From Candidatus Electrothrix scaldis (GTDB taxonomy: Bacteria; Desulfobacterota; Desulfobulbia; Desulfobulbales; Desulfobulbaceae): a stretch of 64,000 bases of DNA. The translations under genes and the position numbers were made by a program. Numbering within the stretch: the stretch's first letter is position 1; each line of letters opens with the position of its first letter. Where the stretch lies: assembly GCA_033584155.1 (NCBI GenBank), contig CP138355.1:3977826-4041825 (forward strand), read 5' to 3'. The notes under the pieces are model-generated. The model did not search any database. It saw only the letters and a list, made by a program, of their open reading frames with translations, and was not told the DNA's origin. Below, piece after piece: positions 45,314-54,554 of the stretch.

Positions 45314-45506
45314 ATGAAAAACGCCCCTTTACCTATCACCTTGCTTGATAAAAAAAGTCCACTCTCTGGATCTTTTAATCCATAAGTTGGATATTTTTAT
45401 CCAGGAAGTGGATTATCTTATCCACTCATTGGATCAATTTATTCAAGCGTTGGATAAGCAGATCCAGGTTGTGGATTTACTGAACCACGGTCTAGAGCAT
45501 TCCTAA
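45314..45506 (+). pseudogene. Possible small coiled-coil ORF made of 7-residue repeats, frame broken at an A7 run
   Basis: One frame of the 21-bp array encodes heptads of the form [LV]-D-x-[LF]-I-[HQ]-x six times, ending at TAA 45504-45506. It has no good start of its own. The ATG at 45314 opens a neighbouring frame (MKNAPLPITLLDKK), which would join the heptads if the A7 run (45340s) were one base shorter. Synonymous changes at repeated His, Gln and Ile codons hint at past coding selection. Function unknown; it could also be non-coding. Confidence 0.35.
45368..45491. repeat. Six units of exactly 21 bp with GGAT-N6-ATCC palindromes
   Basis: GGAT starts at 45368, 45389, 45410, 45431, 45452 and 45473, each exactly 21 bp apart. 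In four units ATCC follows after 6 bp, forming a spaced palindrome; one has ATTC and the last is degenerate. The period equals two DNA turns and also seven codons. It lies between hpt and an AT-rich islet. Confidence 0.9.
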
Positions 45507-45563
45507 AAAAGGGGACTGATTTATTTTTCAATCATTTTTTTCGCTAACCCGAGCGGTTACATC
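45505..45563. repeat. 59-bp direct repeat, left copy
   Basis: Matches 47579-47637 with about five differences, same orientation (shared GGATTTATTTTTCAATCATT-like core preceded by A6GGGGAC). Short repeats with this A/GGGGAC core recur around IS200-like (REP-associated) transposases in related bacteria, from memory. It overlaps the stop codon of the heptad ORF. Confidence 0.85.
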
Positions 45564-45600
45564 GCAAACAAATCCACTTCTCTTTCGGGAGGAATAGTTG

Positions 45601-45795
45601 ATGAAGCAACATAACAAATACACATTATTGGGTTTAAAGGCGTTAGAACGTGCCTTAATAAAGGTAGCAGAAAACGCACGAAAGAATGCGTTCAAAATCC
45701 CTGTATGGAGAAACGGTCGTACTGAATACGAAATTCCCAAAAAAATCAACGAACCTGCCAATACCTTACAAGACCCGGAAAGCCGCATAAACTGA
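45601..45795 (+). CDS. Small hypothetical protein
   Basis: A 64-residue basic protein starting at ATG 45601 with a good ribosome site (GGGAGGA). It is soluble, with a helical first half (ALERALIKVAENARKNAF) and the segment VWRNGRTEYEIP. No family recognised. It is the first gene of the AT-rich islet between the 59-bp direct repeats; a second small ORF follows 60 bp downstream. Confidence 0.5.
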   Translation: MKQHNKYTLLGLKALERALIKVAENARKNAFKIPVWRNGRTEYEIPKKINEPANTLQDPESRIN

Positions 45796-45854
45796 ACGGC
45801 CCTGCATCGAGAATTATCACCTCGTTGCTGGATTACCGATTAAAAAACATCATC

Positions 45855-46055
45855 ATGAGAAATTCCATAAAAAAAGCTATCGGCAGCACGGTTCAGGACT
45901 TAATTAATTCTGGAGCAAAAACTTCTTTTACCGAAAAAGAACTTAATACCCTTGGCGTCAAAATACCGGAAGTCAGCCTAAACATAGCTCAACTTAAAAA
46001 AATCAGTGAACGCCTTAAAAGACGCATGGCTGCGTGGTTTGAAAATGGTGTGTGA
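45855..46055 (+). CDS. Small hypothetical protein
   Basis: A 66-residue basic, helical protein from ATG 45855 (frame open to TTG 45825). It has an amphipathic C-terminal helix with LKKISERLKRRMAAW. No domain recognised. The pair of tiny genes resembles the organisation of toxin-antitoxin or phage/plasmid accessory pairs, but no specific family match supports that. A terminator lies 109 bp downstream. Confidence 0.45.
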   Translation: MRNSIKKAIGSTVQDLINSGAKTSFTEKELNTLGVKIPEVSLNIAQLKKISERLKRRMAAWFENGV

Positions 46056-46163
46056 TACCAAACAGCGTATTTTTGCATTGTAATCCGCAAGCAGTGTGAT
46101 GGAAAAAACTTGACAGGCAAAAGCCATTTAATTATCTTGTTGGAAACTTCTTTTGGTTTTTTT

Positions 46164-46200
46164 ACCGGGTGCGCAACAAACTGCGTAGCCCGGTTTCTTT
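46164..46200 (+). terminator. Rho-independent terminator after the small ORF pair
   Basis: Stem ACCGGG/CCCGGT (46164-46169 and 46189-46194) with inner CGCA/TGCG pairing, followed by TTTCTTTT. Confidence 0.75.
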
Positions 46201-46381
46201 TATGCCTTTTTGCCGGAATTCGAACCCGCGCCCCTCTCGCCCTGTAACCCGTATGGCTGCGGGCTTTAAAAACAAAGTGTGATGCCTGCCTGTGTACCTC
46301 TTTTATTAATGCAATATCTTTTAAGTTGCTTATCCTTAATTTTATGTACCGTTGTTACAAACAAGTAAGAATTTAAAAGTT

Positions 46382-47446
46382 ATGCAGAGAATAGAAACCG
46401 TTAATATTGTCGACAAAGGCAATGATAATAACAAGTTAGCTGAATTAAAAATTTATGGTGAAAAAAGTGATTTTAGAGAAATATTGATAGAATTACTAGG
46501 AAAGCCAGATACTAATAAACTTACTCTTTCAGGTTTCTTTGAATTGAATTTAAGTGATTTGTTGGATTTTAATAATTTAATTGAAGAAAAAATTTCCGAG
46601 CAAAATGATCTTGCTTTAAAACTATTTTCCGCAAACATTATCTACGATAATGGAAGATCAACTCTTATCACTGATTACAGAAGACTTGAACAATTTTATG
46701 AAATGAGGAGTCTGTCTGTCGTTGCCATTGAAATGCAATGGATCTTTCTTTTAAACTTTGAAGATGAAAACAACAATAACAGGACGTCAAAACAAGAAGT
46801 AAACTTATCTTTTGATTCTACAAAGTATATTGACAATGTAATTTTAGACATAAAACATACGACAAAGTTTTGGGCATCAGAAGTAGAGCATATTTTTCAT
46901 AACAAAATTAAAAAAATATTCACCAAACCTAACTTTATATATAAAAAAATAACTAACGACTTAAAAGATTCTTTCATTGCATCTTTAATGCTTGTAGTTA
47001 TGTTCTCAGCTGGTGTTTTTGCTTATATCGACCATACCTCGATTTCCAAAAGTTCAAGATATCTGAATGAAGCAATTTTTAATGACATTGTTGATTCATA
47101 TAATGGCAAAAAAAGTAATGATAATCTTGATCGTAAAATAGACTCTATTTATTATAGTAATGCATTGAATATTTTCTTAAAAACAGGAGATGACTATAGA
47201 AGTAAAAAGCTATCTGAAGGGTTTGACAGGTTGAATGATGAGAAAATTGCTCGTTTTTTAAGTAGCAGACCTGAAAGTATATTTTTTCAAAAATCTAAAA
47301 AGGAAAGATTTTTACGGTTTCTTACAATAACGCTAACTTTTATTTTTATATTTCTTTTATCTGTTTCAGCTTTTTACGACCTTTTTAAGCAGAAAAGTTT
47401 TATTTTATTGACAGAAAAGAATATACAAGAAAAAAAAATCCTTTAA
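46382..47446 (+). CDS. AT-rich membrane protein of unknown function
   Basis: About 354 residues from ATG 46382 (frame open to TTG 46352; no clear SD). The N-terminal 190 residues are soluble and acidic (LELNLSDLLDFNNLIEEK-like). Two membrane helices follow, one near residue 210 (FIASLMLVVMFSAGVFAYI) and one near 335 (FLTITLTFIFIFLLSV), with a roughly 100-residue extracytoplasmic loop. Very AT-rich compared with neighbours, suggesting transfer. A one-base contraction at the A9 run near 47430 would replace the last residues by about 35 more, including a third hydrophobic segment (IITGLFAIAFGIASNIF). Confidence 0.55.
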   Translation: MQRIETVNIVDKGNDNNKLAELKIYGEKSDFREILIELLGKPDTNKLTLSGFFELNLSDLLDFNNLIEEKISEQNDLALKLFSANIIYDNGRSTLITDYRRLEQFYEMRSLSVVAIEMQWIFLLNFEDENNNNRTSKQEVNLSFDSTKYIDNVILDIKHTTKFWASEVEHIFHNKIKKIFTKPNFIYKKITNDLKDSFIASLMLVVMFSAGVFAYIDHTSISKSSRYLNEAIFNDIVDSYNGKKSNDNLDRKIDSIYYSNALNIFLKTGDDYRSKKLSEGFDRLNDEKIARFLSSRPESIFFQKSKKERFLRFLTITLTFIFIFLLSVSAFYDLFKQKSFILLTEKNIQEKKIL

Positions 47447-47578
47447 TAAAAGGAAGGCACGTGCTTTTGTTTTTAAGATTATAACAGGTTTATTTGCTAT
47501 TGCCTTTGGCATTGCATCCAATATTTTTTATGCAAAGTATTTTATAGTTAAAATTTAACAACGTATCTATAGTTTTTC

Positions 47579-47637
47579 AAAAAAAAGGGGACGGATTTAT
47601 TTTTCAATCATTTCTTTTGCTAACCCGAGCGGCTGCA
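47579..47637. repeat. 59-bp direct repeat, right copy
   Basis: Right partner of 45505-45563. The pair delimits a 2-kb AT-rich islet with two tiny genes and a membrane protein. The rest of 47638-47846 has no recognised gene, only a possible 21-codon leader at 47775 ahead of the AI-2E gene. Confidence 0.85.
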
Positions 47638-47846
47638 TCAAAAGTAAACCCATCACCTTTTTCCAAGTTCTCTACCCCGCAAGAAAAAAAAGCTCCCCCC
47701 TCCTCTTTAATCCTTCCCCCAACACCAGGAAAACCGCAAAAACATTGACAGGCTGGCAGGAACTCAGCATAGTTATGGGCAAGAAGCTGCGAGAACGCAT
47801 CAATCCCACCCGTATCTCCACGAGAAAGCGCACAAGGTGAACCAAT

Positions 47847-48980
47847 ATGGTGAAGCACCAGAATGTCAATAAGATCATACTGCTGATCATGGTAACGGCG
47901 ATATCCGCCCTCTTCCTGACCATGATCCGCCAGTATCTCATGGCTATCTTCATGGCTGGCCTGTTTTCTGCCATGACCGCTCCTGCCCATCGCTGGTTAA
48001 CCCCGCGCCTGAACAACCGGGAGAACTTATCCTCCATCCTCCTTATCGTTGCCATCGTCTGCCTCTTCCTGATTCCCTTAACCCTACTTATCGGCGTTGT
48101 TATCGGTCAGGCTGTGCATGTAGGCGAATCCGTAAGCCCGTGGATAAGCTCCTTTGTCGAGGAACCTGGAGTTCTGTCGGAACACATCAGCAAGATACCG
48201 CATTATGAAATCATCTTGCCCTATCGGGACATGATCCTGGCAAAATCCGGCGACCTTGTAAGTAATATCAGTAAAATAGCTATAGATTCACTGACTTCTC
48301 TTACCAAAATTACACTCAACGCTCTGTTTAACGTTGTCATCATGCTCTATGTAATGTTTTACTTCCTGAGCATGGGCAAGGTGCTGCTGAAAAAGATACT
48401 CTATTACCTCCCCATGTCCCATGAGGATGAGGAGCGCCTTTTGCTCCGTTTCACCTCCGTGGCCGGGGCCACCATGAAATCCACCTTTATTATCGGCATA
48501 CTCCAGGGCGGATTCTGTGGTTTTGCCTTTTTCCTTGCTGGCATACAAGGGGCTGTTTTCTGGGGAACGGTTATGGCGGTCCTGTCTATCATCCCGGCGG
48601 TGGGCACGGCAGTGGTATGGGTCCCTGCCCTGATTATTCTTGCCATAGGCGGTGATATTTCCGGGGTTATTATCCTGGCGATTCTTTGCGGCGCCGTTGC
48701 AGGCAATCTGGACAATCTGCTCCGTCCCCGCTTAGTGGGCAAAGATACAGAGATGCACGACCTCTTTGTTCTCTTCGGCACCTTGGGCGGCATCACCTTG
48801 TTCGGGGTCCTCGGCATTATTATTGGCCCCATTATCTCTGCTCTTTTCATCACCATCTGGGAAATATACGGAGATGCCTTTCAGGAATATCTGCCGGAAG
48901 TCGGCCAACTGGGGGCAGAGAAAGCCCCCCTTGATGAGCCCGAAGAAACGGAAGCTTCAGAAGTTCTTCCTCATGAGTAA
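47847..48980 (+). CDS. AI-2E family (PerM/TqsA-like) membrane protein
   Basis: A 377-residue inner-membrane protein with about eight helices. The C-terminal block NLDNLLRPRLVGKDTEMHDLFVLFGTLGGI and FGVLGIIIGPIISAL is diagnostic of the AI-2E/UPF0118 family. Family members have been linked to autoinducer-2 export, sodium/proton antiport and permease functions, so the substrate is open. SD AAGGTG lies 8 bp before the ATG. The tail after residue 350 is acidic. Confidence 0.9.
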   Translation: MVKHQNVNKIILLIMVTAISALFLTMIRQYLMAIFMAGLFSAMTAPAHRWLTPRLNNRENLSSILLIVAIVCLFLIPLTLLIGVVIGQAVHVGESVSPWISSFVEEPGVLSEHISKIPHYEIILPYRDMILAKSGDLVSNISKIAIDSLTSLTKITLNALFNVVIMLYVMFYFLSMGKVLLKKILYYLPMSHEDEERLLLRFTSVAGATMKSTFIIGILQGGFCGFAFFLAGIQGAVFWGTVMAVLSIIPAVGTAVVWVPALIILAIGGDISGVIILAILCGAVAGNLDNLLRPRLVGKDTEMHDLFVLFGTLGGITLFGVLGIIIGPIISALFITIWEIYGDAFQEYLPEVGQLGAEKAPLDEPEETEASEVLPHE

Positions 48981-49242
48981 AAAACTTCTTTGAGTTTCCT
49001 TGCCGATACATGTTAAGATAGTTTTTGCTTACGGTATAGGGATACTCACGTAGGAAGCTTACGTACAATCATGCAAGAAAACTAAGCTCCCGGTAATGCC
49101 GAGCAAAAAAACGAATAATTTTTTTCACCTTCTCTCAGCACGTTGCGTTATAGAATTATATAATATTGCGATATACTTACTCTCAGGTCAGGAAATACTC
49201 TAAGCCCTGAGGACCAAAAATAATGTAAAAGGAAAAAGATCT

Positions 49243-49743
49243 ATGAACCAGGAAAACAGCATCACAGAACGGGAAAAAATGGCAGATAGGGCTACACAAC
49301 TTTTTGCAGAAGGTTTTCATTGCAGTCAGGCAGTGCTCTGCGCCTGTGGTGAACTCTTCAGAGACGAGCCGCCTTCACCGGAAGTCGTCGCTGCAATGGC
49401 CCCCTTTGCCGGAGGCATGGGCAGCACAGGTAAGGTATGCGGAGCCCTGTCAGGTGCCTTGGCAACCATCGGTTTCACCTTAGGTAAAACAACACCTAAG
49501 CAGGAAAACCATCAGCAGATGTGCAGCATCAGCTATGCAATGATCCAAAAATTTTCTGAAATTACCGAGCAGCACGGTAGCATAGAGTGTTCTGATATCG
49601 CACAAGTGGACTGGAAGGACAAAGAGGCGGTTCAGAATTTTCGGACCAACCCAGACAGCACCCGCAAAAACTGTGTCCGGGTTGTTCGGGAAACCAGTAA
49701 TACTCTCTACGATCTCATCACAGAAAAACTCCAGCAGAACTGA
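49243..49743 (+). CDS. C_GCAxxG_C_C family protein
   Basis: A 166-residue protein matching the C_GCAxxG_C_C family (PF09719): HCSQAVLCACGE, then FAGGMGSTGKVCGALSGALATIG, and later single cysteines (MCSIS, CSD, CVRVV). The family is common in anaerobes and thought to be redox-active, but its role is not established. The upstream AAGGA site is acceptable. Confidence 0.88.
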   Translation: MNQENSITEREKMADRATQLFAEGFHCSQAVLCACGELFRDEPPSPEVVAAMAPFAGGMGSTGKVCGALSGALATIGFTLGKTTPKQENHQQMCSISYAMIQKFSEITEQHGSIECSDIAQVDWKDKEAVQNFRTNPDSTRKNCVRVVRETSNTLYDLITEKLQQN

Positions 49744-49810
49744 CAAAAACTCATTAGCCTGTTCGCCCTCTGGGTCAAAACACGGGTAACATGAGCTTAG
49801 GGAGAAATTT

Positions 49811-50242
49811 ATGCAAACAAGAAAGACAACCGAACAAAGAAGTGGACGTCCGTTATGGTATACGGGACTTTTTCTCCTGATACTGATATCGCTGAGCGCC
49901 TGTGGTCCGATGTATAAAACTGAGTATCTGTTGGAGCCCCCAACCAGCCAACAGGGGAAAGTCTGTGTTATGCAATGCGAACAGAACAGGAGCCAATGCA
50001 AAAACAATCTCCAATTGGCCCAGAAAGACTGTGAACACCAGAATGAAATAGCGAGCATCAAACTGGAGAACTGCCTGAAAGCCGGTGAAATGACCTGCTA
50101 CGACAGTCGCAAACCCTGCCCTCCTTTGGACTTTGAGCAGTGCAATAAAGAGCATCGCTACTGCTACCAAGCCTGTGGCGGCAAGGCCATCCCGCAGATT
50201 ACCTGTATTGATACCTGGGGTTGGGGCTTTGGTTGCAATTAG
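49811..50242 (+). CDS. Cysteine-rich lipoprotein
   Basis: A 143-residue protein with a signal sequence and lipobox LSAC (Cys31). The mature part has 12 more cysteines in paired spacing (VCVMQCEQNRSQCKNN, CYDSRKPCPP, YCYQACGG), suggesting disulfides in the periplasm or at the outer membrane. Family not recognised. Ribosome site AGGGAG. Confidence 0.65.
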   Translation: MQTRKTTEQRSGRPLWYTGLFLLILISLSACGPMYKTEYLLEPPTSQQGKVCVMQCEQNRSQCKNNLQLAQKDCEHQNEIASIKLENCLKAGEMTCYDSRKPCPPLDFEQCNKEHRYCYQACGGKAIPQITCIDTWGWGFGCN

Positions 50243-50329
50243 CAAAAAAGCAGAAAACCGACTCAAACGAAGCAAAAAACAATTTGGGAGGAGCACACCC
50301 GCTCCTCTCACCTTACTAGCTTTCTCTCC

Positions 50330-50743
50330 ATGCTGAAAAAAATTGACCATATAGGCATAGCGGTCCATTCCATCGATCAGGCCCGTCTTTTTTACGAACA
50401 GGCCTTAGGGCTACATTGCGAACGAATTGAGGAGGTTCCATCCCAACAGGTTCGCACGGCTTTTTTTGCTCTCGGTGAAACCAAAATAGAGCTGCTTGAA
50501 CCCTTAGGCGAAGACGGTCCCATTGCAAAATTCTTACAACGCCAGGGCGAAGGAGTGCATCACATCGCCTATGGCTGTGATGATGCAGCGACCCAGCTGA
50601 AGCAGGCGAAAGAGGCCGGATGTCGTCTTATTAACGAAACACCCATTTCCGGGGCAGGCGGAAAACAGATAGGCTTTCTCCACCCCAAATCCACTCACGG
50701 AGTGCTGACCGAACTCTGTTCAGCACAGCAAGCCACGGAGTAA
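50330..50743 (+). CDS. mce: Methylmalonyl-CoA epimerase
   Basis: A 137-residue enzyme interconverting (R)- and (S)-methylmalonyl-CoA. Vicinal-oxygen-chelate fold with the pattern IDHIGIAVHSIDQA, metal ligands His and Glu (IDHIGI, KIELLEP, VHHIAYG), and a C-terminal HGVLTEL. Length is normal. It is followed 100 bp later by a biotin-dependent carboxyltransferase gene, an arrangement expected for propionyl-CoA/methylmalonyl-CoA conversion. Confidence 0.92.
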   Translation: MLKKIDHIGIAVHSIDQARLFYEQALGLHCERIEEVPSQQVRTAFFALGETKIELLEPLGEDGPIAKFLQRQGEGVHHIAYGCDDAATQLKQAKEAGCRLINETPISGAGGKQIGFLHPKSTHGVLTELCSAQQATE

Positions 50744-50843
50744 GGCTGCGGTAAGGGAAGATAAAGGAATATTTTTCGTTCCATATCACACCTCCCCTCT
50801 ACCCATTTAACCCGTTAATTCATACCCATTATCCTTCAAAACC

Positions 50844-52376
50844 ATGCAGGAAATCATTGATCGACTTGAGGCAAAACGCGAAGCCGCCCGTTTAGGCGGT
50901 GGCCAGAAACGGATTGACAAACAACATGCCCAGGGAAAACTGACCGCCCGTGAACGCATCGAACTTTTTCTGGACGCAGGCAGTTTTGAAGAATGGGATA
51001 TGTTTGTGGAACATCGCTGCGTGGATTTCGGCATGGCAGATAAAAAAATCCCTGGAGACGGGGTGGTCACGGGCTATGGCACGGTTTGCGGCCGTCTGGT
51101 CTTTGTCTACAGCCAGGATTTTACCGTGTTTGGCGGTTCGCTTTCTGCTGCTCATGCGGAAAAAATCTGCAAGATTATGGATCACGCCATTAAGGTCGGC
51201 GCACCGGTAGTCGGACTGAATGATTCCGGTGGAGCACGCATCCAGGAAGGCGTTGAGGCCCTGGCCGGGTACGCGGATGTCTTTCAGCGCAATGTGCTGG
51301 CCTCCGGGGTAATTCCCCAGCTCTCCATGATCATGGGGCCCTGTGCAGGTGGCGCGGTGTATTCTCCAGCCATGACGGATTTCATCTTCATGGTGAAAAA
51401 CACCTCCTATATGTTTGTGACAGGACCGGATGTGGTCAAAACCGTGACCCATGAGGTGGTGACAGCTGAGGAGCTCGGTGGCGCAGCTACCCATACTGCC
51501 CGCTCCGGTGTTGCAGACTTGGCCTTTGAAAACGGCGTTGAGGCCCTGCTCATGCTGCGACGACTCATCAATTACCTGCCATCCAATAACCGAGAGGCCC
51601 CACCAATTTGGCCCTGCAACGATACCCCGGAACGGGTGGATTATTCTTTGGACAGCCTGATTCCAGATGATCCCAATAAGCCCTATGACATGAAAGAACT
51701 CATCACCAAGGTGGTGGATGAATGCGACTTTTTTGAACTACAACCGGACTTTGCCGCCAATATTATTATCGGCATGGCCCGGATGCAAGGCTCAACCGTA
51801 GGTATAGTTGCCAACCAACCTATGGTCTTGGCAGGGTGTCTGGATATCTCCTCATCACGTAAAGCAGCACGTTTTGTCCGTTTCTGTGATGCCTTCAATA
51901 TCCCGCTACTCACCTTTGTTGATGTTCCCGGCTTCCTCCCTGGCACAGCTCAGGAGTATGGCGGAATTATTAAACACGGTGCTAAACTTCTCTACGCCTA
52001 TGCTGAAGCAACCGTCCCCAAAATCACAGTCATCACTCGTAAGGCATATGGCGGGGCCTATGATGTGATGAGTTCTAAACACCTGCGCGGCGATGTCAAC
52101 CTTGCCTGGCCCAGCGCTGAAATCGCGGTAATGGGTCCTAAGGGTGCAGTGGAGATTATTTTCCGTGCAGACAGCCAAGACAGTGAAATGGCAAAAGAGC
52201 GAACTGCTGAATACACAGCCCGTTTTGCAAATCCCTTTGTTGCAGGTAGCCGAGGTTTTATTGATGATGTCATCATGCCACACCATACCCGCATGCGTAT
52301 CTGTCGTTCTCTGGCCATGCTGCGCAATAAAAAGCTAGAAAACCCCTGGCGTAAACACGGCAATATCCCCTTATAG
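50844..52376 (+). CDS. Propionyl-CoA carboxylase / methylmalonyl-CoA decarboxylase carboxyltransferase subunit
   Basis: A 510-residue acyl-CoA carboxyltransferase with N- and C-terminal crotonase-like halves. The acyl-CoA site is [14 protein letters not shown], followed by [17 protein letters not shown]; the C-terminal carboxybiotin site includes [27 protein letters not shown] and [13 protein letters not shown]. Such subunits work with a biotin carrier in propionyl-CoA carboxylase, methylmalonyl-CoA decarboxylase or transcarboxylase; partners are not adjacent, so which complex is open. A G/C hairpin follows (52410-52431). Confidence 0.9.
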   Translation: MQEIIDRLEAKREAARLGGGQKRIDKQHAQGKLTARERIELFLDAGSFEEWDMFVEHRCVDFGMADKKIPGDGVVTGYGTVCGRLVFVYSQDFTVFGGSLSAAHAEKICKIMDHAIKVGAPVVGLNDSGGARIQEGVEALAGYADVFQRNVLASGVIPQLSMIMGPCAGGAVYSPAMTDFIFMVKNTSYMFVTGPDVVKTVTHEVVTAEELGGAATHTARSGVADLAFENGVEALLMLRRLINYLPSNNREAPPIWPCNDTPERVDYSLDSLIPDDPNKPYDMKELITKVVDECDFFELQPDFAANIIIGMARMQGSTVGIVANQPMVLAGCLDISSSRKAARFVRFCDAFNIPLLTFVDVPGFLPGTAQEYGGIIKHGAKLLYAYAEATVPKITVITRKAYGGAYDVMSSKHLRGDVNLAWPSAEIAVMGPKGAVEIIFRADSQDSEMAKERTAEYTARFANPFVAGSRGFIDDVIMPHHTRMRICRSLAMLRNKKLENPWRKHGNIPL

Positions 52377-52499
52377 TCAGGAATCTCTCCCCAGCTCTCC
52401 AATAAATATCCCCCACCCCTTCGAGTGGGGGAAAAACGAAGATACATTTACTTAACTGTTACACCGCAAGCAGCGGGATATCACACCCGGAACTTCGCA

Positions 52500-53075
52500 A
52501 TGAACACCTTCACGAAATACTCCTCTCTTCTTACTGTAAGTACTCTTTCTCTGCTCCTTTTAAGTGCCTGTGCGGAAACCCGCCAGGAGCTTTGGAGTGA
52601 TGTAACGACATTTAAAAAAGAACTCAAAGAAGATCTCAAGGTCTGGAGCAAGACAAACGGCTATAAGGGAATAAAATTTCCTGCTACAGACAAGGTAGTT
52701 CCCACTTTCCAGGACAAACAGGTTCCGGTCAGCTGTCGGGTCTTTGCCCACCTACTGGTCTCCGTTCCAGCGGGATATACAGGTAAGAGTCTGGCCCAGA
52801 CCGTTGAAGCAGAGGCTATGCAACGGGGCGCAGATATGCTCCTCATCGGGGGGGCTCGACAGGCAGAGGATGATCAGGGGCCAGCCTTTTCTTATTATGG
52901 ACCAGCAAAGCCCTATAAATGCCGCGACAACTGGGATGGCTGGAAATTCGCCTACGAAGATTGGGTCAATCAGGGTGCTTGGGTTGGCATTGGGTATAAT
53001 GAATGGGGTAACCCAACAGCCCGTTTCAACTCACCCTTAATCATGCAGGCAGCTTTTCTGCGGTGTCCGAATTAG
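52500..53075 (+). CDS. Hypothetical lipoprotein
   Basis: A 191-residue protein from ATG 52500 (frame open to 52425) with a signal sequence and lipobox LSAC. A central segment (VPVSCRVFAHLLVSVPAGYTG, MLLIGGARQ) is followed by an aromatic-rich C-terminus (DNWDGWKFAYEDWVNQGAWVGIGYNEWGN). It resembles uncharacterised outer-membrane-anchored lipoproteins. Function unknown. Confidence 0.65.
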   Translation: MNTFTKYSSLLTVSTLSLLLLSACAETRQELWSDVTTFKKELKEDLKVWSKTNGYKGIKFPATDKVVPTFQDKQVPVSCRVFAHLLVSVPAGYTGKSLAQTVEAEAMQRGADMLLIGGARQAEDDQGPAFSYYGPAKPYKCRDNWDGWKFAYEDWVNQGAWVGIGYNEWGNPTARFNSPLIMQAAFLRCPN

Positions 53076-53313
53076 TATCACTCGACTTTCAAGTTTTTAG
53101 AATTTGAACTTTATTTACTGCAATTTTAAGCAATTAGATTCATTGTCAAGGAACGCTGATTTTCTTCTCCTGAATCCCCTATACTTTTAACTAGCTGAAT
53201 TTACGGAGGTGGAGTCTAGGAAGCAGCACGAGAAAAACGCGCAAATTTGGGCAAGAAGAAAAAACTTGATAGTGGAGTATCAACATCTCCAGTGAGTTAT
53301 TTTTTAAATTTTC

Positions 53314-54315
53314 ATGGTTGTTTCCAGTATAATGAGCAATAAATTGAAAGGTTCCTCATCGCTCCCTGTGTCTCCAAAAATTCTTCTTCCTATATTTCTG
53401 ACCTGTTTATTATACACTCCAGCATATGGGGATGCCCAAAAAAAATCGCTCTGGCAACAGGAGGAAGCGGTCTGCCTGGTTAACCAGGACTGCTTCACTC
53501 TGGAAAATATCGAGAAAATTAACAGAGAAAAATGCCTACATCGTACAAAAGATGAAGCACTGGAAAATAATTTTTTTGTAATCGGCGATTCATGCGCTAC
53601 AAAAAAAGAAACCGCTGAAGAGATTACAAGTACTCTTTCAGCGGTTTTTGCTGCCATAAAAAAATCATTTGCAGAAATTGACCGTGACTTTTCCGTATCT
53701 GAATCTGTTGATATTTTCTTATTGTACGTACAGACAAGCAAAGACACTGTCACCAAAAACTCAACAGACAAGCAAATCACAGAAGCTCATGCTCAAAAAA
53801 GCCACGTGAACACCGACCCCGTGATACTTATCCAGCTTAAAAGTAACGTGTTCTTTGATTTCAGTTCAAAAAAAATCAACACATCAGGCTCTACCATTAT
53901 ACGCCACTTGGTAAGCGACGTCCTTGTTGCATCACCCAGGTATAAAACAATCAGCATCGTCGGGCATACAGATAATGTGGGCACAGCGGAGAACAACTTG
54001 CGTCTCAGCAAAAAACGCTCTGATATCGTTGTAGAAGAACTCCAGAAGCAGCTGCGCAGGCTAGGCGATACCGCCAATGGAGTTCATTCATTTCAGATAG
54101 AAAGCATGGGGGTTGGAGAATCACAGCCCATTGAGCACACAGAGCAGGAGATGGCATCACAAGCTAACCGGCGTCTTGAGATATTTCTCTCCCCCTCTTC
54201 CATTGCCCTGCATAAAACGGAAAAATACATTCAGTGCCTGCACCACTGGGACGACACAGCACCTGAATCTGACCTTGCCGACTGTTTTCTTGAGTACATG
54301 GTAATACAAGAATAA
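53314..54315 (+). CDS. OmpA-domain envelope protein
   Basis: A 333-residue exported protein. Signal sequence (ILLPIFLTCLLYTPAYG), a 120-residue middle region with paired cysteines, then an OmpA-type peptidoglycan-binding domain: VFFDFSSKKI, IVGHTDNVGTAENNLRLSKKR, GVGESQP and ANRRLEIFL. It anchors to peptidoglycan. Location just before clpV suggests a link to the secretion system, though OmpA domains are widespread. ATG 53332 is an alternative start. Confidence 0.75.
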   Translation: MVVSSIMSNKLKGSSSLPVSPKILLPIFLTCLLYTPAYGDAQKKSLWQQEEAVCLVNQDCFTLENIEKINREKCLHRTKDEALENNFFVIGDSCATKKETAEEITSTLSAVFAAIKKSFAEIDRDFSVSESVDIFLLYVQTSKDTVTKNSTDKQITEAHAQKSHVNTDPVILIQLKSNVFFDFSSKKINTSGSTIIRHLVSDVLVASPRYKTISIVGHTDNVGTAENNLRLSKKRSDIVVEELQKQLRRLGDTANGVHSFQIESMGVGESQPIEHTEQEMASQANRRLEIFLSPSSIALHKTEKYIQCLHHWDDTAPESDLADCFLEYMVIQE

Positions 54316-54554
54316 CTCCAGGACAGACGAGAGGACGATTTTCCTGCTTCATATTTTGTTGTCCTTCCCCGGTGGGGAGGAATGGAAATTTATATGAAAA
54401 TGTCGAATGACTTATTCTGCTCATCCGCCAACTTTCATACTTTATTTTCCCACCCCAGAGGGGCGGAGTGGAAACTATATTTACCAAAGGAGATCACTTA
54501 AAGATCTTTCGTCCCCTACCACTCATTATAGGCTTATATCGAAGGAGAAGTCTC

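Noticed and set aside
45368..45491. CRISPR array or plasmid iteron origin
   Set aside because: Units are contiguous with no unique spacers, and no replication initiator gene lies nearby. A binding array or heptad-coding repeat fits better.
46210..46270. tRNA gene or attachment site, because of a TTCGAA T-loop-like motif on the minus strand
   Set aside because: No complete cloverleaf could be drawn: acceptor and anticodon stems are missing. At most a fragment.
47604..48055. Minus-strand ORFs overlapping the AI-2E gene start
   Set aside because: They overlap the clear AI-2E family protein and the 59-bp repeat and show no family signature.
54468..54554. Upstream start for ClpV
   Set aside because: The extra 29 residues do not match the family N-terminus, and the ATG at 54555 has a strong ribosome site.
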